Below, piece after piece: positions 46,472 to 59,715 of a stretch of DNA of 64,000 nt (position 1 is its first letter; every line of letters starts with the position of its first letter). Location: positions 3,906,001-3,970,000 of the forward strand of contig JAETXT010000006.1 of assembly GCA_019188255.1 (NCBI GenBank), given 5' to 3'. The position numbers and the translations under genes were made by a program. This DNA is from Verticillium longisporum (lineage: Eukaryota; Ascomycota; Sordariomycetes; Glomerellales; Plectosphaerellaceae). The notes under the pieces are model-generated. The model did not search any database, was not told the origin of the DNA, and was given only the letters and a program-made list of their open reading frames with translations.

Positions 46472-47973
46472 TTCTTTAACTTCTATAACTTATAATTAAA
46501 TTAAGCTAAGTAATAGATTAATTAAAGTATATTAGAATTTAAAAGCGAACTATTTATTATAATAGATATTACTTTAAAGATAAATTAATAGGAATATTAT
46601 CGGAATTATCGAGGGGTAACTATAGCGGGAAGATTATACTTAAACCTAGATCTTCTCTAGAAAACTATTATCGAAGTATTAGCGAATAAACGACTTAGGC
46701 CGAATTATAAATATAAATCCTTTAAGCCCTAATCTATAAACTCTATAAATAGAGATATAAGAATAATCTCCTAATTTAATATTTTATTAAATATACCTTT
46801 ATTATAAAGAATTATAATAAATTATTTATTTATAATTATAAAATACTTAAAGAGGATATTATTATCGCTTAAAATAATAATTAATTTATTATAATTAAGG
46901 CTAGGAATATTTTCTAATTTAATATAAATATAGCTTAAATTATAGAATAATTAATAATAAAATTTATTTATATTTTATAGATAATATAGCAAAATTATAC
47001 TTAGAACCTCGAAATAATCTATAGAGAGAACTTCCTAGATACTAGAAAAATACCTTTATTATATTAGTAACTAAGTACTAAAAGAATAGATATATTACTT
47101 AAAAGAAGTAGAGTTCTTATATAATAATAGTATATATAGTACTATTAGCGTCTTATTATTTAAAGCTTTATATAAATATTATTCTAAAATAGTTAATTAT
47201 ATAGCCCTAAGAAAGGATATAAAGGTCTAGCGTATAAAGGAAAGGATTAAGAAGATTATAATTACTTACTAAATTATTAACGAAAACTAATAATATATAA
47301 TATATACTTAAGCCTTCTATTACGATAAAAGGTATATATTAAAAACCTTTAATATTAAGAATATTATAAGATTCTCTATTAAGAACTTCTAATTTAAAGC
47401 GGACTAAAAGCTAATATTATAATATATCTAAGTCTAGATTATAGAATAAGTGAATAAATAAGCTTATTATATAATACTCCTTAAGATTTATTCTAGAATA
47501 TATAATATCTTCCCTATCTCTTCCCTAGAATTATAATATAATCGCTTAATTAATACTAAATAATTAGCTTATCTTTCTATATTAGAGGATAAATAGGATA
47601 AATAGGAAATCGAAGATATTATATTTTATAAAAAGGATTGAAAGTAAAAGTTCTATTTAGTAAAATAGGCTAAATAGTTAATAGAATATAATATCTAAGA
47701 ACCTAAAAGCTATCTCGAAAATATAATATAAACCTTAAAAAGGTACTAGAAATATTAAAAGTATAAATATAAATAGTAAGATAAATAATTAAATTCCTAA
47801 ATTAGTTATTAATAAATTACTATATAAGGAAAATAAGAAAATAAAAATAGAATTCTAATACTAAGCCTTAATAATATTATTAATTTATTAATTAAATAAT
47901 ATAATAGCGCTTTATAGCTATTATTATTAAGATATTAATTCCTCTCTATCTTTACTTAAATAAAGGAAAAATT

Positions 47974-48170
47974 TATAAAGGTATTAGGCTAAGGGCCTAG
48001 ATTAAGGAAAGTAATTAGATTAGCGAATAATTAATAAGGTATTATATTAACTTTAACTTATTAAGGCTATCGAGTATAGCCTCGATTTCTCCTTTTAAGC
48101 TTAGGCTTATCGCTAAAGCATTTACGATAATACGAATAAGGATTAAGTTCCTAATATCTAACTCCTTATA
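47974..48170 (-). repeat. E8 3' LTR
   Basis: 197 bp, begins tataaaggtattaggc and ends ctaactccttata; preceded by aaatt (47969-47973), the probable target duplication. Confidence 0.88.
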
Positions 48171-49459
48171 TTACCTCCCCTCCTAGAGGTCTAGTCCCTA
48201 GAACTTATAATACCTTCGCTAATATATCTTAGTACCCTAGTATATATTATTTATAAGGCTTTATTCCTTAAAATAGCTATAATATAGAGCTAAGTTAGAT
48301 ATATTCTAGAAATTATAATAATAATAATATTAATAATAGCCTAGAAGTAAATAATAATATGAAATAATCCTTATTATTAAATTATAAATAATAGTTTATT
48401 ATATTTATCTTATAAGGTTCCCTCTATTATATTTATAATTCTCCTAGATTTCGCTATTCTTAGCTTTCTTTCAATAATCGATATTATTATAATTATCGTA
48501 TTCCTTTATTATCTACTTAATCCTATATCTATCCTTAATTATCTTAGCTATTTCGTTTAATCCTTATAATATTAGATATTACCTTCTATTTTAATAAAAT
48601 ATATTTATATAATCCTTAGCTTATTTAGGCCTATAATTATTATTTCCTCGATATTAAAGCTAATAATCCCCTTTATAAATACTATTTTAGTAAGCTCGCT
48701 TCTTAGCTAAATATCGAATATATAGCTAAGTATTCTAATATTAAATATATTATATATAAATTTAATAAAAGTATTTACTTTTCTATAAATTTATTAAATT
48801 ATTTAAGTATATTAATTAATAATTATAAATCCTTAAGCCCTTTTATAGAATTATTTAATTTATTTAAGAAGAAATTATTAGCTAAATAAATAATATTAAA
48901 AGTATAATTCTATATAATTATTCCTCTAAATAATATATTTATTATTTCTCTCGCTTTATTAAAATAATTAAATATTTTAAAAAAGATATTAAAGATTATT
49001 ATTGATTTAGCTAATAATAGCTATTTCTATAATATTATAAATTATATTTATATTTTTAAATTACCTTTTATTAATTATATAATATATACTTATTAAAATA
49101 TCCTCTATATATTTATTATTATCTCTCTAATTTTATTAATCTACAAGTTTCTTAGCTATTTATTTTATATCTTTTTATTAATTAAGTCTTCTTTAATAGG
49201 TTTAGCCTCTAAATTATAAAGCCCTTAAAGAAGCTATTATTATTTATTAACCTAGATATATTATTTATTATTAAGAAATTAATATTCTTAAATTTACTTT
49301 CTTCTATCTTTATATTAATTTATATAATTACCCTCTAAATAATAAAGATATAATTAAGCTAATCTATAATTATTTTAATATTCCTATTAACCTTAAACTT
49401 ATTAACTTATTAGAGGATACCCTTAATAATAATAATCCTATCTACTTATATCTTTAAAG

Positions 49460-49656
49460 TATAAAGGTATTAGGCTAAGGGCCTAGATTAGGGAAAGTAA
49501 TTAGATTAGCGAATAATCGATAAGCTATTATATTAACTTTAACTTATCGAGGCTATCGAGTATAGCCCCGACTTCTCCTTAAAAACTAGGGCTTATTACC
49601 GAAGCATCTACGATGATATAAATAGGGGTTAGGTTCCTAATATCTAACTCCTTATA
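49460..49656 (-). repeat. E9 3' LTR
   Basis: 197 bp, begins tataaaggtattaggc and ends ctaactccttata; preceded by taaag. Confidence 0.92.
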
Positions 49657-50089
49657 TTACCTCCCCTCCTAGAAGTCTAGTCCCTAGAACTCGTAATACC
49701 TTCGCTAATACGTCTTAGTGCCCTAGCGTATATTATTTATAAGGCCTTATTCCTTAATATAGCTATAATATAGAGCTAAGTTAGATATATTCTAGAAATT
49801 ATAATAATAATAATATTAATAATAGCCTAGAAGTAAGTAATAATATAGAATAATCCTTATTATTAATTTATAAATAATAGTTTATTATATTTATCTTATA
49901 AGGTTCTCTCTATTATACTTATAATTCTCCTAGATCTCGCTCTCTTTAGCTTCTCTTTAATAATCGCTATTATTATAATTTATTATATTCCTATTTTATC
50001 TATTTAATCCTATATTTATCTTTAGATATCCTAATTATTTTACTTAATTATTATAATATTAGATATTACCTTCTATTTCGATAAAATAT

Positions 50090-51510
50090 ATTTATATAAT
50101 CCTTAGCTTTTTAGGCTTATAATCGCTAGCTTCTTAATACTAAGACTAAGAACCCCTTATATAAATATTATTTTAATAAACTCGCTTCTTGGCTAGATAT
50201 TAAATATATAATTAATTATTCTAATATTAAATATATTATTTATAAATTCGATAAAAGCGCTTATTTTACTATAAATTTATGCAAGCTTGTAATTATATTA
50301 GCTAATAATTATAGATCCTTAAGCCCCTTTATAGGGTTATTTAATTTATTTAATAAGAGGTTTATAATTAAATATATATTATTAAAGGTACGATTTTATA
50401 TAATTATTTATTAAAATATTATACTTATTATCTCTCCTACTTTATTAAAGTAATTAAATATTTTAAGAAAATATTAGAAATCGTTATCGACTTAGTTAAT
50501 AATAGCTATTTCTATAATATTATAAATTATATTTAAATTTTTAAATTCCCTTTTATTAATTATATAATATCTATTTATTAAAATATCCTCTATATATTCG
50601 CTATTATCTCTTTAGCTTTATTAATTTATAAATTTCCTAGCCCTTTATTTTATATCCTTTTATTAATTAAGTCTTCTTTAATAAGTTTAGGCTCTAAATT
50701 ATAAAACCCTTAAAGAAGCTATCGTTATTTATTAATTTAAGTATATTATTTATTATTAAGAGGCTAATACCCTCGAGCTTATTTTCTTCTATTTATATAT
50801 CGATTTATATAATTACCTTTTAAATAGCGAAAATATAATTAAATTAATCTATAACCGCCCTAAATTTCCTATTAATTTTAAGCTTATCGATCTATTAATA
50901 AATACCTTTAATAGTAATAATCCTATTTATTTATATTTTTAAAGCGCTTATTATTTAAGCTATACCTTTATTAATTAATCGTCCTCTTATATCTCGAAGA
51001 ATATTAATATTATTATAACCTCTATTATAAATAAGAAAGAGAGTATTATTATTAAGAAGGAAGCTATAATTATAAAGAAGAAAGAAATAAAGGAGTATAA
51101 AATAATAGAGAAAGCTATTAAGCTTATTATTATTAAAGAGAAAAAGGTAATTAATATTAAAGCTTATATCTATAAAGCTTAAAAGGAGCTCTATTATATT
51201 ATTAATAGTTCTAAAACTTTTAAGGAAATATTAATAGCTCGAACCTTTACTTTTAAAGCTATTATTATTTTAAAGGGGTTAGCTAAGCGCTCTATTCTAG
51301 TTATAGCTCCTAGCCGCTTAATAAAAAGAATTTAATCCATTCCTTAGAGGACTATATAGGTTATTAATAATAATAAAGAAAATAATAATAATAATAATAA
51401 TAAGAGTATTAATAAATTAATTGTTAAAGGTTTAATTAAAATAGATAATTTAGAATAATATTTCCTTTATTTAAATAAGGATAAAAGGGAGTTAATATCT
51501 TAATAATAAT
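50090..51510 (+). pseudogene. E9 copy of the 197-family antisense gene
   Basis: In-frame counterpart of the E6 antisense gene. The stretch from about 51000 reads KNINIIITSIINKKE, then KKKEIKEYKIIEKAIKL, then EKKVINIKAYIYKA, a TAA, then KELYYII and an Asn run. One E6 stop (TAA) corresponds to CGA (Arg) here, confirming that stops arose by C to T/G to A change in coding sequence. No frameshift relative to E6 over at least 170 codons. Confidence 0.63.
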
Positions 51511-54500
51511 AGCTATAAAGTATTAATATATTATTTAATTAATATATTAATAATATTATTAGGGCTTAATGTTAGAGTTCTATTTTTATTTTCTTATTTT
51601 CTTTATATAATAATTTATTAATAATTAATTTAGGAATTTAGTTATTTATCCTATTATTTATATTTATATTTTTAATATTTCTAATACCTTTTTAAGGTTT
51701 ATATTATATTTTTAAAGTAGTTTTCGGGTTCCTAGGTATTATATTCTATAAACTATTTAGCCTATTTTATTAAATAGAACCTTTACCTTTAATCCTCTTT
51801 ATAGGATATAATATCTTTAGTTTTCTATTTATCCTATTTATCCTCTAATATAAGGAAGTAGGCTAATTATTTAGCGTTAATTTAGCGATTATATTATAAT
51901 TTAAAGGAAAAAATAGGGAAGATATTATATATTTTAAAGTAAATTTTAAGGAATATTATATAATAAGCTTATTCGCTTACCCGTTTTATAATCTAGACCT
52001 AGATATATTATAATATTAGCTTCTAATCCGCTTTAAATTAGAAGTTCTTAATAGAAAGCCCTATAATATCCTTAATATTAAAGGTTTTTAATATATACCT
52101 CTTATTATAATAGAAAGCTTAAATATATATTATATATTATTAATTTTTATTAATAATTTAATAAATAATCGTAATCTTCTTAATCGTTTCCTTTATATTT
52201 TAGACCTTTATATCCTTTCTTAGAGCTATATAATTAATTATTCTAGAATAATACTTATATAAGGCTTTAAATAATAAGACTTTAATAATATTATATATAT
52301 TATTATTATATAAGAACTCTATTTCTTTTAAATAATATAATTATTCCTTTAACGCTTAATCGCTAATATAGTAAAGGTATTTTTCTAATATTTAGTAAGT
52401 TCACTCTATCTACTTATCTATTTAAGGGTAATAAGTAATAGAGAAGTAATACTAAATCGCTTTCTCTTAATAGAATTCCTCCTAGAATTTACTTATAAGG
52501 AGTTTATCTCTATCGCTTATTATACTTTCTAGGCTCCTAAATTTATATTCTATTTCCTTATAGAGGATCGTATTTAGGCTAATAGCTCTTAGCGTCTTAT
52601 ATATAGCTAAGAATTAAATAGCTTTTATAAATTAATCTATAATTATAAAGATAGAGTTATATTCTAGGCTATTATCCTTTAATATAAAGCTTAAGCCTAT
52701 AATAAAATCTAAAGATATTTCTTAGAATAAATAGGATAAGAGTAATAATAATTATAGCTTTTTATATAATCTCTATTAAAGTATTTAAATTCTTTAATAT
52801 ATTTAGTATTTAATAATATAGTAATAGACGTTAATAGATATATTTTCTTAATAGAACTTCCTTATTAATAGCTTAAAGGTCTTATTTACTTTTATATATC
52901 CTATTTAGGGGTTATTATAGTATTACTTAAATAGCTCTTTATAGAGCGTTCCTTATATAAAGATAATTAATTATCCTTTAAAGAAGAGGGTACTTTAATT
53001 ATTTATAATATAACCTTCCATTCTTCTAATTTATTAATTTATATTCTCTTTCTAAAAAAGGTATCCTAAATTAATAGCTTATAATCCTCTAATTAAGTCC
53101 TTAAATTCTAAGGTAGAGGTAGGCTTTAGTATAATTTCGTTCTTTATAAGCTCCTTTATAATAGAATATAGGATATATTAATCTAGAATAATAACCTTAG
53201 ACTTTATCGATTCCTTAGACCTTTCTTAATCCTTTAGCGAATCGCTATTAATTTTCTAACTTTAGCTTTTTAGCTTTAAGGTTAAGAAGAAGCTTTCTTC
53301 TCTATTTTATTTATTATAATAATATAAATATATATTACCTTTCGCTTAAAGGGTAAAGGCCCTTTTTCCCTAAAACTATAATATCTTCTTAATATAAAGA
53401 TAGGCGTCTATCTTTATAATATTACTTAGATAGCTTAGATATAAGCTCTATTTATAATATCTTTTAGCTTTATCTTTATAATAATTCGCTTAATATTTAT
53501 AGCTAAATCTTCTATTAATTATAGCTTTTTAGATAATATAAGGAATATATTATTTATTAATATTTATTCTCCTATATAATCTAATTATCTTAAGAGATTA
53601 TTAATTAAGTTTATAATCCTAAGTTAATATTATATTTCGAAATTAAAAGATAATAATTAATATATTTATTATATAAGCTTTCCTTAAAGGTCTCTAGCTA
53701 AGGCCTATATAATACCTTTAAAGGCTTAATAATTAATTAATATTATAAAGACTTATCCTATACTTTCGAAGTAATAACGTTAATATTCTAGGCTTTCTAT
53801 TATTATAAATAATTCTTATTATGTAATCCTTTATTATTATTCTATTAATAAAAGCTTTTATAAATAATAAATAATAGGTTTTTAGCTATTTATATATTTT
53901 TAATTAAGGATCCCTAAAATAGTATTATTTAATATATTAATCTCGACCCGACTTTTAAATATATAATCCTAATATTATAAAATTATAATAATAATAAAAA
54001 TAAGCTTTAATACTTTAAATGCTTTTTATACTTTAAATAGCTATTTAAATAATCCTTTCTTAACCCTTATAATACTTCCCTTTAATAATATTAATAAAAG
54101 TATTATTATTTTAGAATATCTTTTAATAAATTATTAATAGAAGTTAATAAATCTTAGGAATATTTATATATCCTTAAAGGATTTAAGGGGTTATTAATTA
54201 ATAATCGCTTAAATATAATTTAGGTTTATAGCTATATTTTCCTTAGAGATAATAAATTTAAGGAATTCTATTTTATCTTAATAGAATAAGTATTTTAATT
54301 ATTTTATAAAAAGCTTAAAATCTTAAAGTCTCTTAAGGACTTATTAAAGGTAAGCTATATACTCCTCCCTTATTCTTAAATAAATGAAGATATTATTTAA
54401 ATAAATAATATAAAAATCGTTTAATAATTTAGCGAATATTTAATAAATATATACTTAGAATATAATAAAGGTATTTATAAGCTTAAATAATATTATAGTA

Positions 54501-54576
54501 TATTTATAATATTTATATCGAGTTCGGAATATAGTTTTCTATTAATTATTCTCTTTAATATAAATCTAGTAATAAA

Positions 54577-54729
54577 TGTTAGTAGTATTCGCCTAGGGCT
54601 TCTAGCAATCACTTAATACTAGGTGGCCTATGCCCTAGCACCTCCCTCCTATAGCTTAGTTCTAAGCACCCTCCTGCCCTAGAGAATAGCTTCCTAATAT
54701 AATACCTTTTCCTCCTTAGACCTCTAATA
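54577..54729 (+). repeat. E10 5' LTR
   Basis: 153 bp, begins tgttagtagtattcgcc and ends gacctctaata. Confidence 0.94.
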
Positions 54730-55499
54730 GGTTATACGCCCTTTTATATACTATATAGTATCGTTAATATTATAGTTTTTATATTATTATTAATAGCTTT
54801 ATCTCCTTTATTTAATAATATTATTATCGTTTATTTTAAGTAAGGTTTACTCCTTTATAATAAACGTTATACCTACCGAATTACTCGATAATATTAAGCT
54901 ACGATAGCTCGTCCTTAGCTCCTTACCTATATTAACCGCTTAATTAACGAATCGAACCTCTACTCCTAGTAATTTAATATTATTAATCTACTCGAATAAG
55001 ATTATTATCTTTAATTTCTTTATTCGATAATCCTACCTCCTATTAACCTTAATACCCTAGAAGTATAATATAAGAAGAGGGTAATAATAATAAGTACTTT
55101 TTCTATTACTATTAATCCTACCCTCCTCGATTACTTTAAAGGCAGAGGTTAGGATATAAGAGATTAAGACCCTTATAAGCTATAGAATATAATCTATCGA
55201 ATAATTCCTAAGGTCTTATTAGATATTATTATAGATCTTATTTATAAATTCTATAGGATTAAAGCTAATAATTTTCTAACCCTCTATACCTATTTAGCTC
55301 GTATTTAAATACTCTAATATTATCTTATAGAGATCTATAATATCGATTTATTTATATTTATTTATATATTCTTTAATAGTATTTATAATTAATATCCTAT
55401 ATTATTCGAGAAATATATTATAATAAAGGTCTATAATTAATATAATATTATAGCCGATATTACTTATAAAGCTAATAATTAAGAATCTACCTTTAATTC

Positions 55500-58400
55500 T
55501 ATAATTATTATGTAAGGTATTAATAATTAAAGCTAGAAAAAAGTAATTCTATATTTATTACCGCTTTAAATATTAATAAGAAGTATCCTATTTACTTTTA
55601 CTATTTTAAGGAAAATAAGGAATTATTTAACTATATCCCCTCTATTTACTTCCTTCTTAAGAAGAATATACTATCGAAGTAGTCTAGCGAGTTCCGTAAT
55701 AAAGCTATTAAGGCTACTAGGGTTTACTATTATAATACCTCTTATTAAGGCTCTTCTAATAATATTAATAAGTAAATCGTCGTTACCTCCTTTAACGTTA
55801 TTTACTAAGACTCTATTATTTACTTAATAATATCTTATTATACTTCTTTAATAGCTAAGATTTATAGCTAAGACGTAATTATCCTCGATTTAAGTAATAA
55901 CGTTAATATATTTAATAACTTCGCTTAATTCTTAATATATATTAAGAATACTTTATTTCTTAAGATTAATATAATTAATAGTTAGGCTATTAAGCCCCTT
56001 AATATCGGGAGTATATTCTTCTAAGTCTAAGACCCTATAGATCCTATTAAAGCTATCGACTAAATTATTTATAATATTAGATATCTCCTTAGAAGCTCTA
56101 TAAACTTATTATTATTAAGCTTTCTTAATCGTTTAAGGATTAAATACGATTTCTATATTAAATCTATAATATATACCGTTAACGCCACTTAATTAGCGAG
56201 AACTACTTAGGAATAGGGTATTATAGTAATACTAACTCTTACCCTTATTAACCTTCTTATTAAGATCATTTATAATATAGCTATTATTATAATAAAGTCT
56301 AAGAAAGTAACTCCTTTCTATATTATATATAAACGCCTTCTTTATACTAGAAAATAGTATATTATCGATATTTATATAAAGGTTAATATCCTCTTTAATT
56401 ATTAAGAAGTATATAATTTTAATTATAAAGCCTATTATTTAGCTAAGAATATTAAAGTTATAAATCGCTCTATTACTTATCTATCCTTAGCCCCTAGCTA
56501 CGAGGTCTTTATAGATCTTATTAATTATAAGCCTTTAAATCTTAAGGATAGCTTTTATTATATTTTCTATATTATTAATCGCTATAATAGCTTTTATTAG
56601 ATCTATTTTATAAAGATTAAGATTAAATAAGAGATTTATTTCTATATTAAAAGGTTTATTTATTATTTTCAGGCCTTTATTAGCTTATTTATCGTCTCTA
56701 TTATTTATAATAGAGGTAGCGAATTCGATAACTTTAACGTTAAAACGATATTAATTAAGGAGGACGCCTTATTCCGTTTATCTATATTTAATACTCTAGC
56801 TTAGAATAGCCTTATAGAATATATTAATTATAGTATTTTAGAAGCTACTTATATTATTATTATCGTAATAGGACTACTTATTAATCTATAGCCCTATACT
56901 ACTAAGACTATAATAGAAATCATTAACCTATTACTTATATTATCGAACCTTTATAATAAAGCTCTTTAAGAATATTTTACTAGCTTCCTCGGCCTTTTTA
57001 AAGAATAATAGATACCCTTTATTTAATATTTATATATATATAGCTATATTATTTATATATATAAGAAAAGTATTCTCCGCCCTTTATATATTAATAAGAT
57101 AGAAGCGTAAGCTTAGAAGGGCTTCTTTATAGGATTCGATAATCCCTATAATTATATCTTTAACGTCTATATTCCTAAGTATAATAGTATTATCTATTAT
57201 TAAGATATATATTTCTTCGAGGGCTAATATAAAGCTACCCTTAATCTCCCTATAAGTATTAATAGATATAAATATAACGCTATCTTTATAAATTATAATA
57301 TCTCTAAATTTATTAATATCCCCTTTTATAAAACTATTAAATAGCTTATTATTAAATACCTTAAAGCTAAGGAAACTATTAACTCGGAGCCTCCTAAATT
57401 ACGTATTTAATAGGAATTTACTCTTCCTCCTAATTATAGATTAATCCCTCTATCGACTTAGCCTTATCCCCTAGAGACCTAGATTTAGCCTCGTCCCCTA
57501 GAGACTTAGATTTACGATTCTACTATTAATTTAGAGACGAGCTCCTCTTTTACTAACTCTATTAAAGCTAATAAAATACTTCCTATAGAGGTAGCCTTAT
57601 TATATAGGGAGTCTCTAGACCCTTTAATAGAATATATATTATCGCCTCCTCGTATTATAGCGCCTCTACCTCCCTATAAGTCTATATATAATACTCTTTA
57701 TATTATAGGTTAATATATTAAAACCTATATTAACGACCTATCCCTAAGTACTAGGACTCTACTCCTTATAGAGTAAGCTATTTATATAGATGCTAATATT
57801 CTCGACGCTCCGATTAAGCCTCTCCTAGCCTATTCTATAGCCTAGGCTTACTCTATAATATCGGATATCGATATTCCGAAGATTATTAACGCTATAAAGA
57901 AAGGTCTTAATTAATATCTCTAGAAACCGGCTTTTAATAAATAAATTATTAATTTACTTAAATATAAGACTTAGACCTTAATAGACCCCTTTACTAGTAT
58001 TAGGGTCCTCCTAGGAATATAGGTTCTCGATATAAAGACTTCCCCTTAGCGATTTCGTACTAAATAGGTAATCTATAATAATCGTTAATTAAGCTAATAG
58101 GCTATATAGGACCTCTACGCTATAATTATTTATTTAGTTTTAATCCGTTTATTCTTCGCCCTTATTATTTACTTAAACCTTTAATTTATTATTGTCAATT
58201 TCGATAGCGTATTTCTCGTAGCCCTTACTCCTATTAATATTTATATATTTATCTAATAGCCTCGTAGATATAAAGATAATATTAATAAGGTTTATCGCCT
58301 TAATAATGCCCTTTATAGGCTTCGCGAAGCTCCCCTTTAATAGTTTTAATTCTTATTTAAGAAGCTAAATAAACTAAGCTATACCTATATTATAGGGAAC

Positions 58401-59250
58401 CTATATCTCCTATATAATAAATATACTAGAGTTATCCTATTAATATATATTAATAATATTATTATTACTAGGCCTTCTATTAAGGCCGTTAAGGGAGCTA
58501 TTTAGATACTAAAATTAATCTACGATTTTAAGGAAATATTAATTATTAATAAGTTTATTAATATTTATATTATTTATAATACTAAGAAAGGCTTTACTTT
58601 ACTATATTAATACGAATATACTTAAAAGATATTATAACGCTTTAGCTTTAATAAGGCTAATCTAATTAAGACCCCTTAGGCCTTAAGCTCTTTACTTCCT
58701 TATCTAGATACTACCTCGTACGACCCTTAAATATTAAAGAAATACTAAGAGATAATAGATAGTCTTAACTATTTTAGCTATAATACCCGCCTTAATATTA
58801 ACTTTAGTATCTTAAAGTTCTATAAAGGGAATAGCGGACCGATTAATAAATACTTTATAGCTATTAAGCGTATATTTCGCTACCTTAAAAGCACCCTTTC
58901 GCTTAGAATTAAGTATTATAAATATATTAATATTAAGCTCTTTATTATAAGCGATACTTTATATAGCGATTATTATAATTATACTTCTATAGGAGGATAT
59001 ATAGTCTTCTTTATTAATAGCCCTATAGCCTAGAAATCGTATAAATAGTAATTTATTATTCTTAATACCTTAGAAGCTAAATTTATTAATCTTATTCTTA
59101 TAAATATTATTCTAAACTAGATTAAGGATACTATAGCGGCCTTTAAAGTATAGATTCCGAGGCCTCTCGTCTTATTAATAGATAACTAGAATATTCTAAT
59201 AATTACCCTTAACCCTCTTAATATTATATATACTCGCTATATCGATATTC
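55500..59250 (+). pseudogene. E10 pol remnant (integrase, RT, RNase H), approximate limits
   Basis: Plus-strand copia-type pol. RT and RNase H from about 57900 to 59150 can be followed, with KGFTLLY, KANLIKTP, FRYLKSTLSLRIKYY and GGYIVFFINSPIA. Integrase should lie in 55600-57000, but I place it only by order. Stops are TAA/TAG. A gag region is expected in 54780-55500; I could not identify a zinc knuckle. Confidence 0.7.
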
Positions 59251-59562
59251 GATATAAATAGGTTTAAGAATATACTATTATAAACGATTTTAAGCTTTAT
59301 TATATATTTTCTACTAAAATACCTATTAATAGACTTATAAAGGGCCTTAGCCTTAAGAAGTATATAGAATTTATTCGCTAATTACGCTTTATTAATATAA
59401 ATTAAGTTAACTATTACTATTATATTAATCCTAAGCTTCTAATTAGCTAGGGGATTATATTTTTAGAGTACTAAGATTAGGAAAGAGGCCTATTACGAGG
59501 TACCTATGGGGACTCTTATAGACCTAATAGCTAATACGCCTTAGATAGTGCCTATAGGGGGG

Positions 59563-59715
59563 TGTTGGTGGTATTCGCCTAGGGCTTCTAGCGGGCACCT
59601 AATACTAGGTGGCCTATGCCCTAGCACCTCCCTCCCACAGCTTAGTTCCAGGTACCCTCCTGCCCTAGAGAATAGCTTCCTAATATAATACCTTTTCCTC
59701 CTTAGACCTCTAATA
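59563..59715 (+). repeat. E10 3' LTR, less mutated copy
   Basis: 153 bp, begins tgttggtggtattcgcc and ends gacctctaata. Where the copies differ, this one usually has the unmutated base (GG, CA, CC), with one exception near 59650. Confidence 0.94.

Larger units (their letters stand above)
54577..59715 (+). mobile_element. E10: Ty1/copia LTR retrotransposon
   Basis: A 5139-bp element with 153-bp LTRs (54577-54729, 59563-59715) and target duplication ataaa (54572-54576, 59716-59720), inserted in the RT region of E9. Pol order is integrase before RT, as in copia. RT core LIYINNIIITRPS has Tyr-Ile-Asn-Asn at 58446-58457 where the family has Tyr-Val-Asp-Asp. RNase H shows a SDTLYSD stretch near 58950 and ends in AKFINL. 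The bases after the 5' LTR (ggttatacgccc) resemble the half-tRNA-iMet primer site used by some copia elements at 10 of 12 positions; this is tentative. Youngest insertion of the right-hand nest. Confidence 0.9.
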
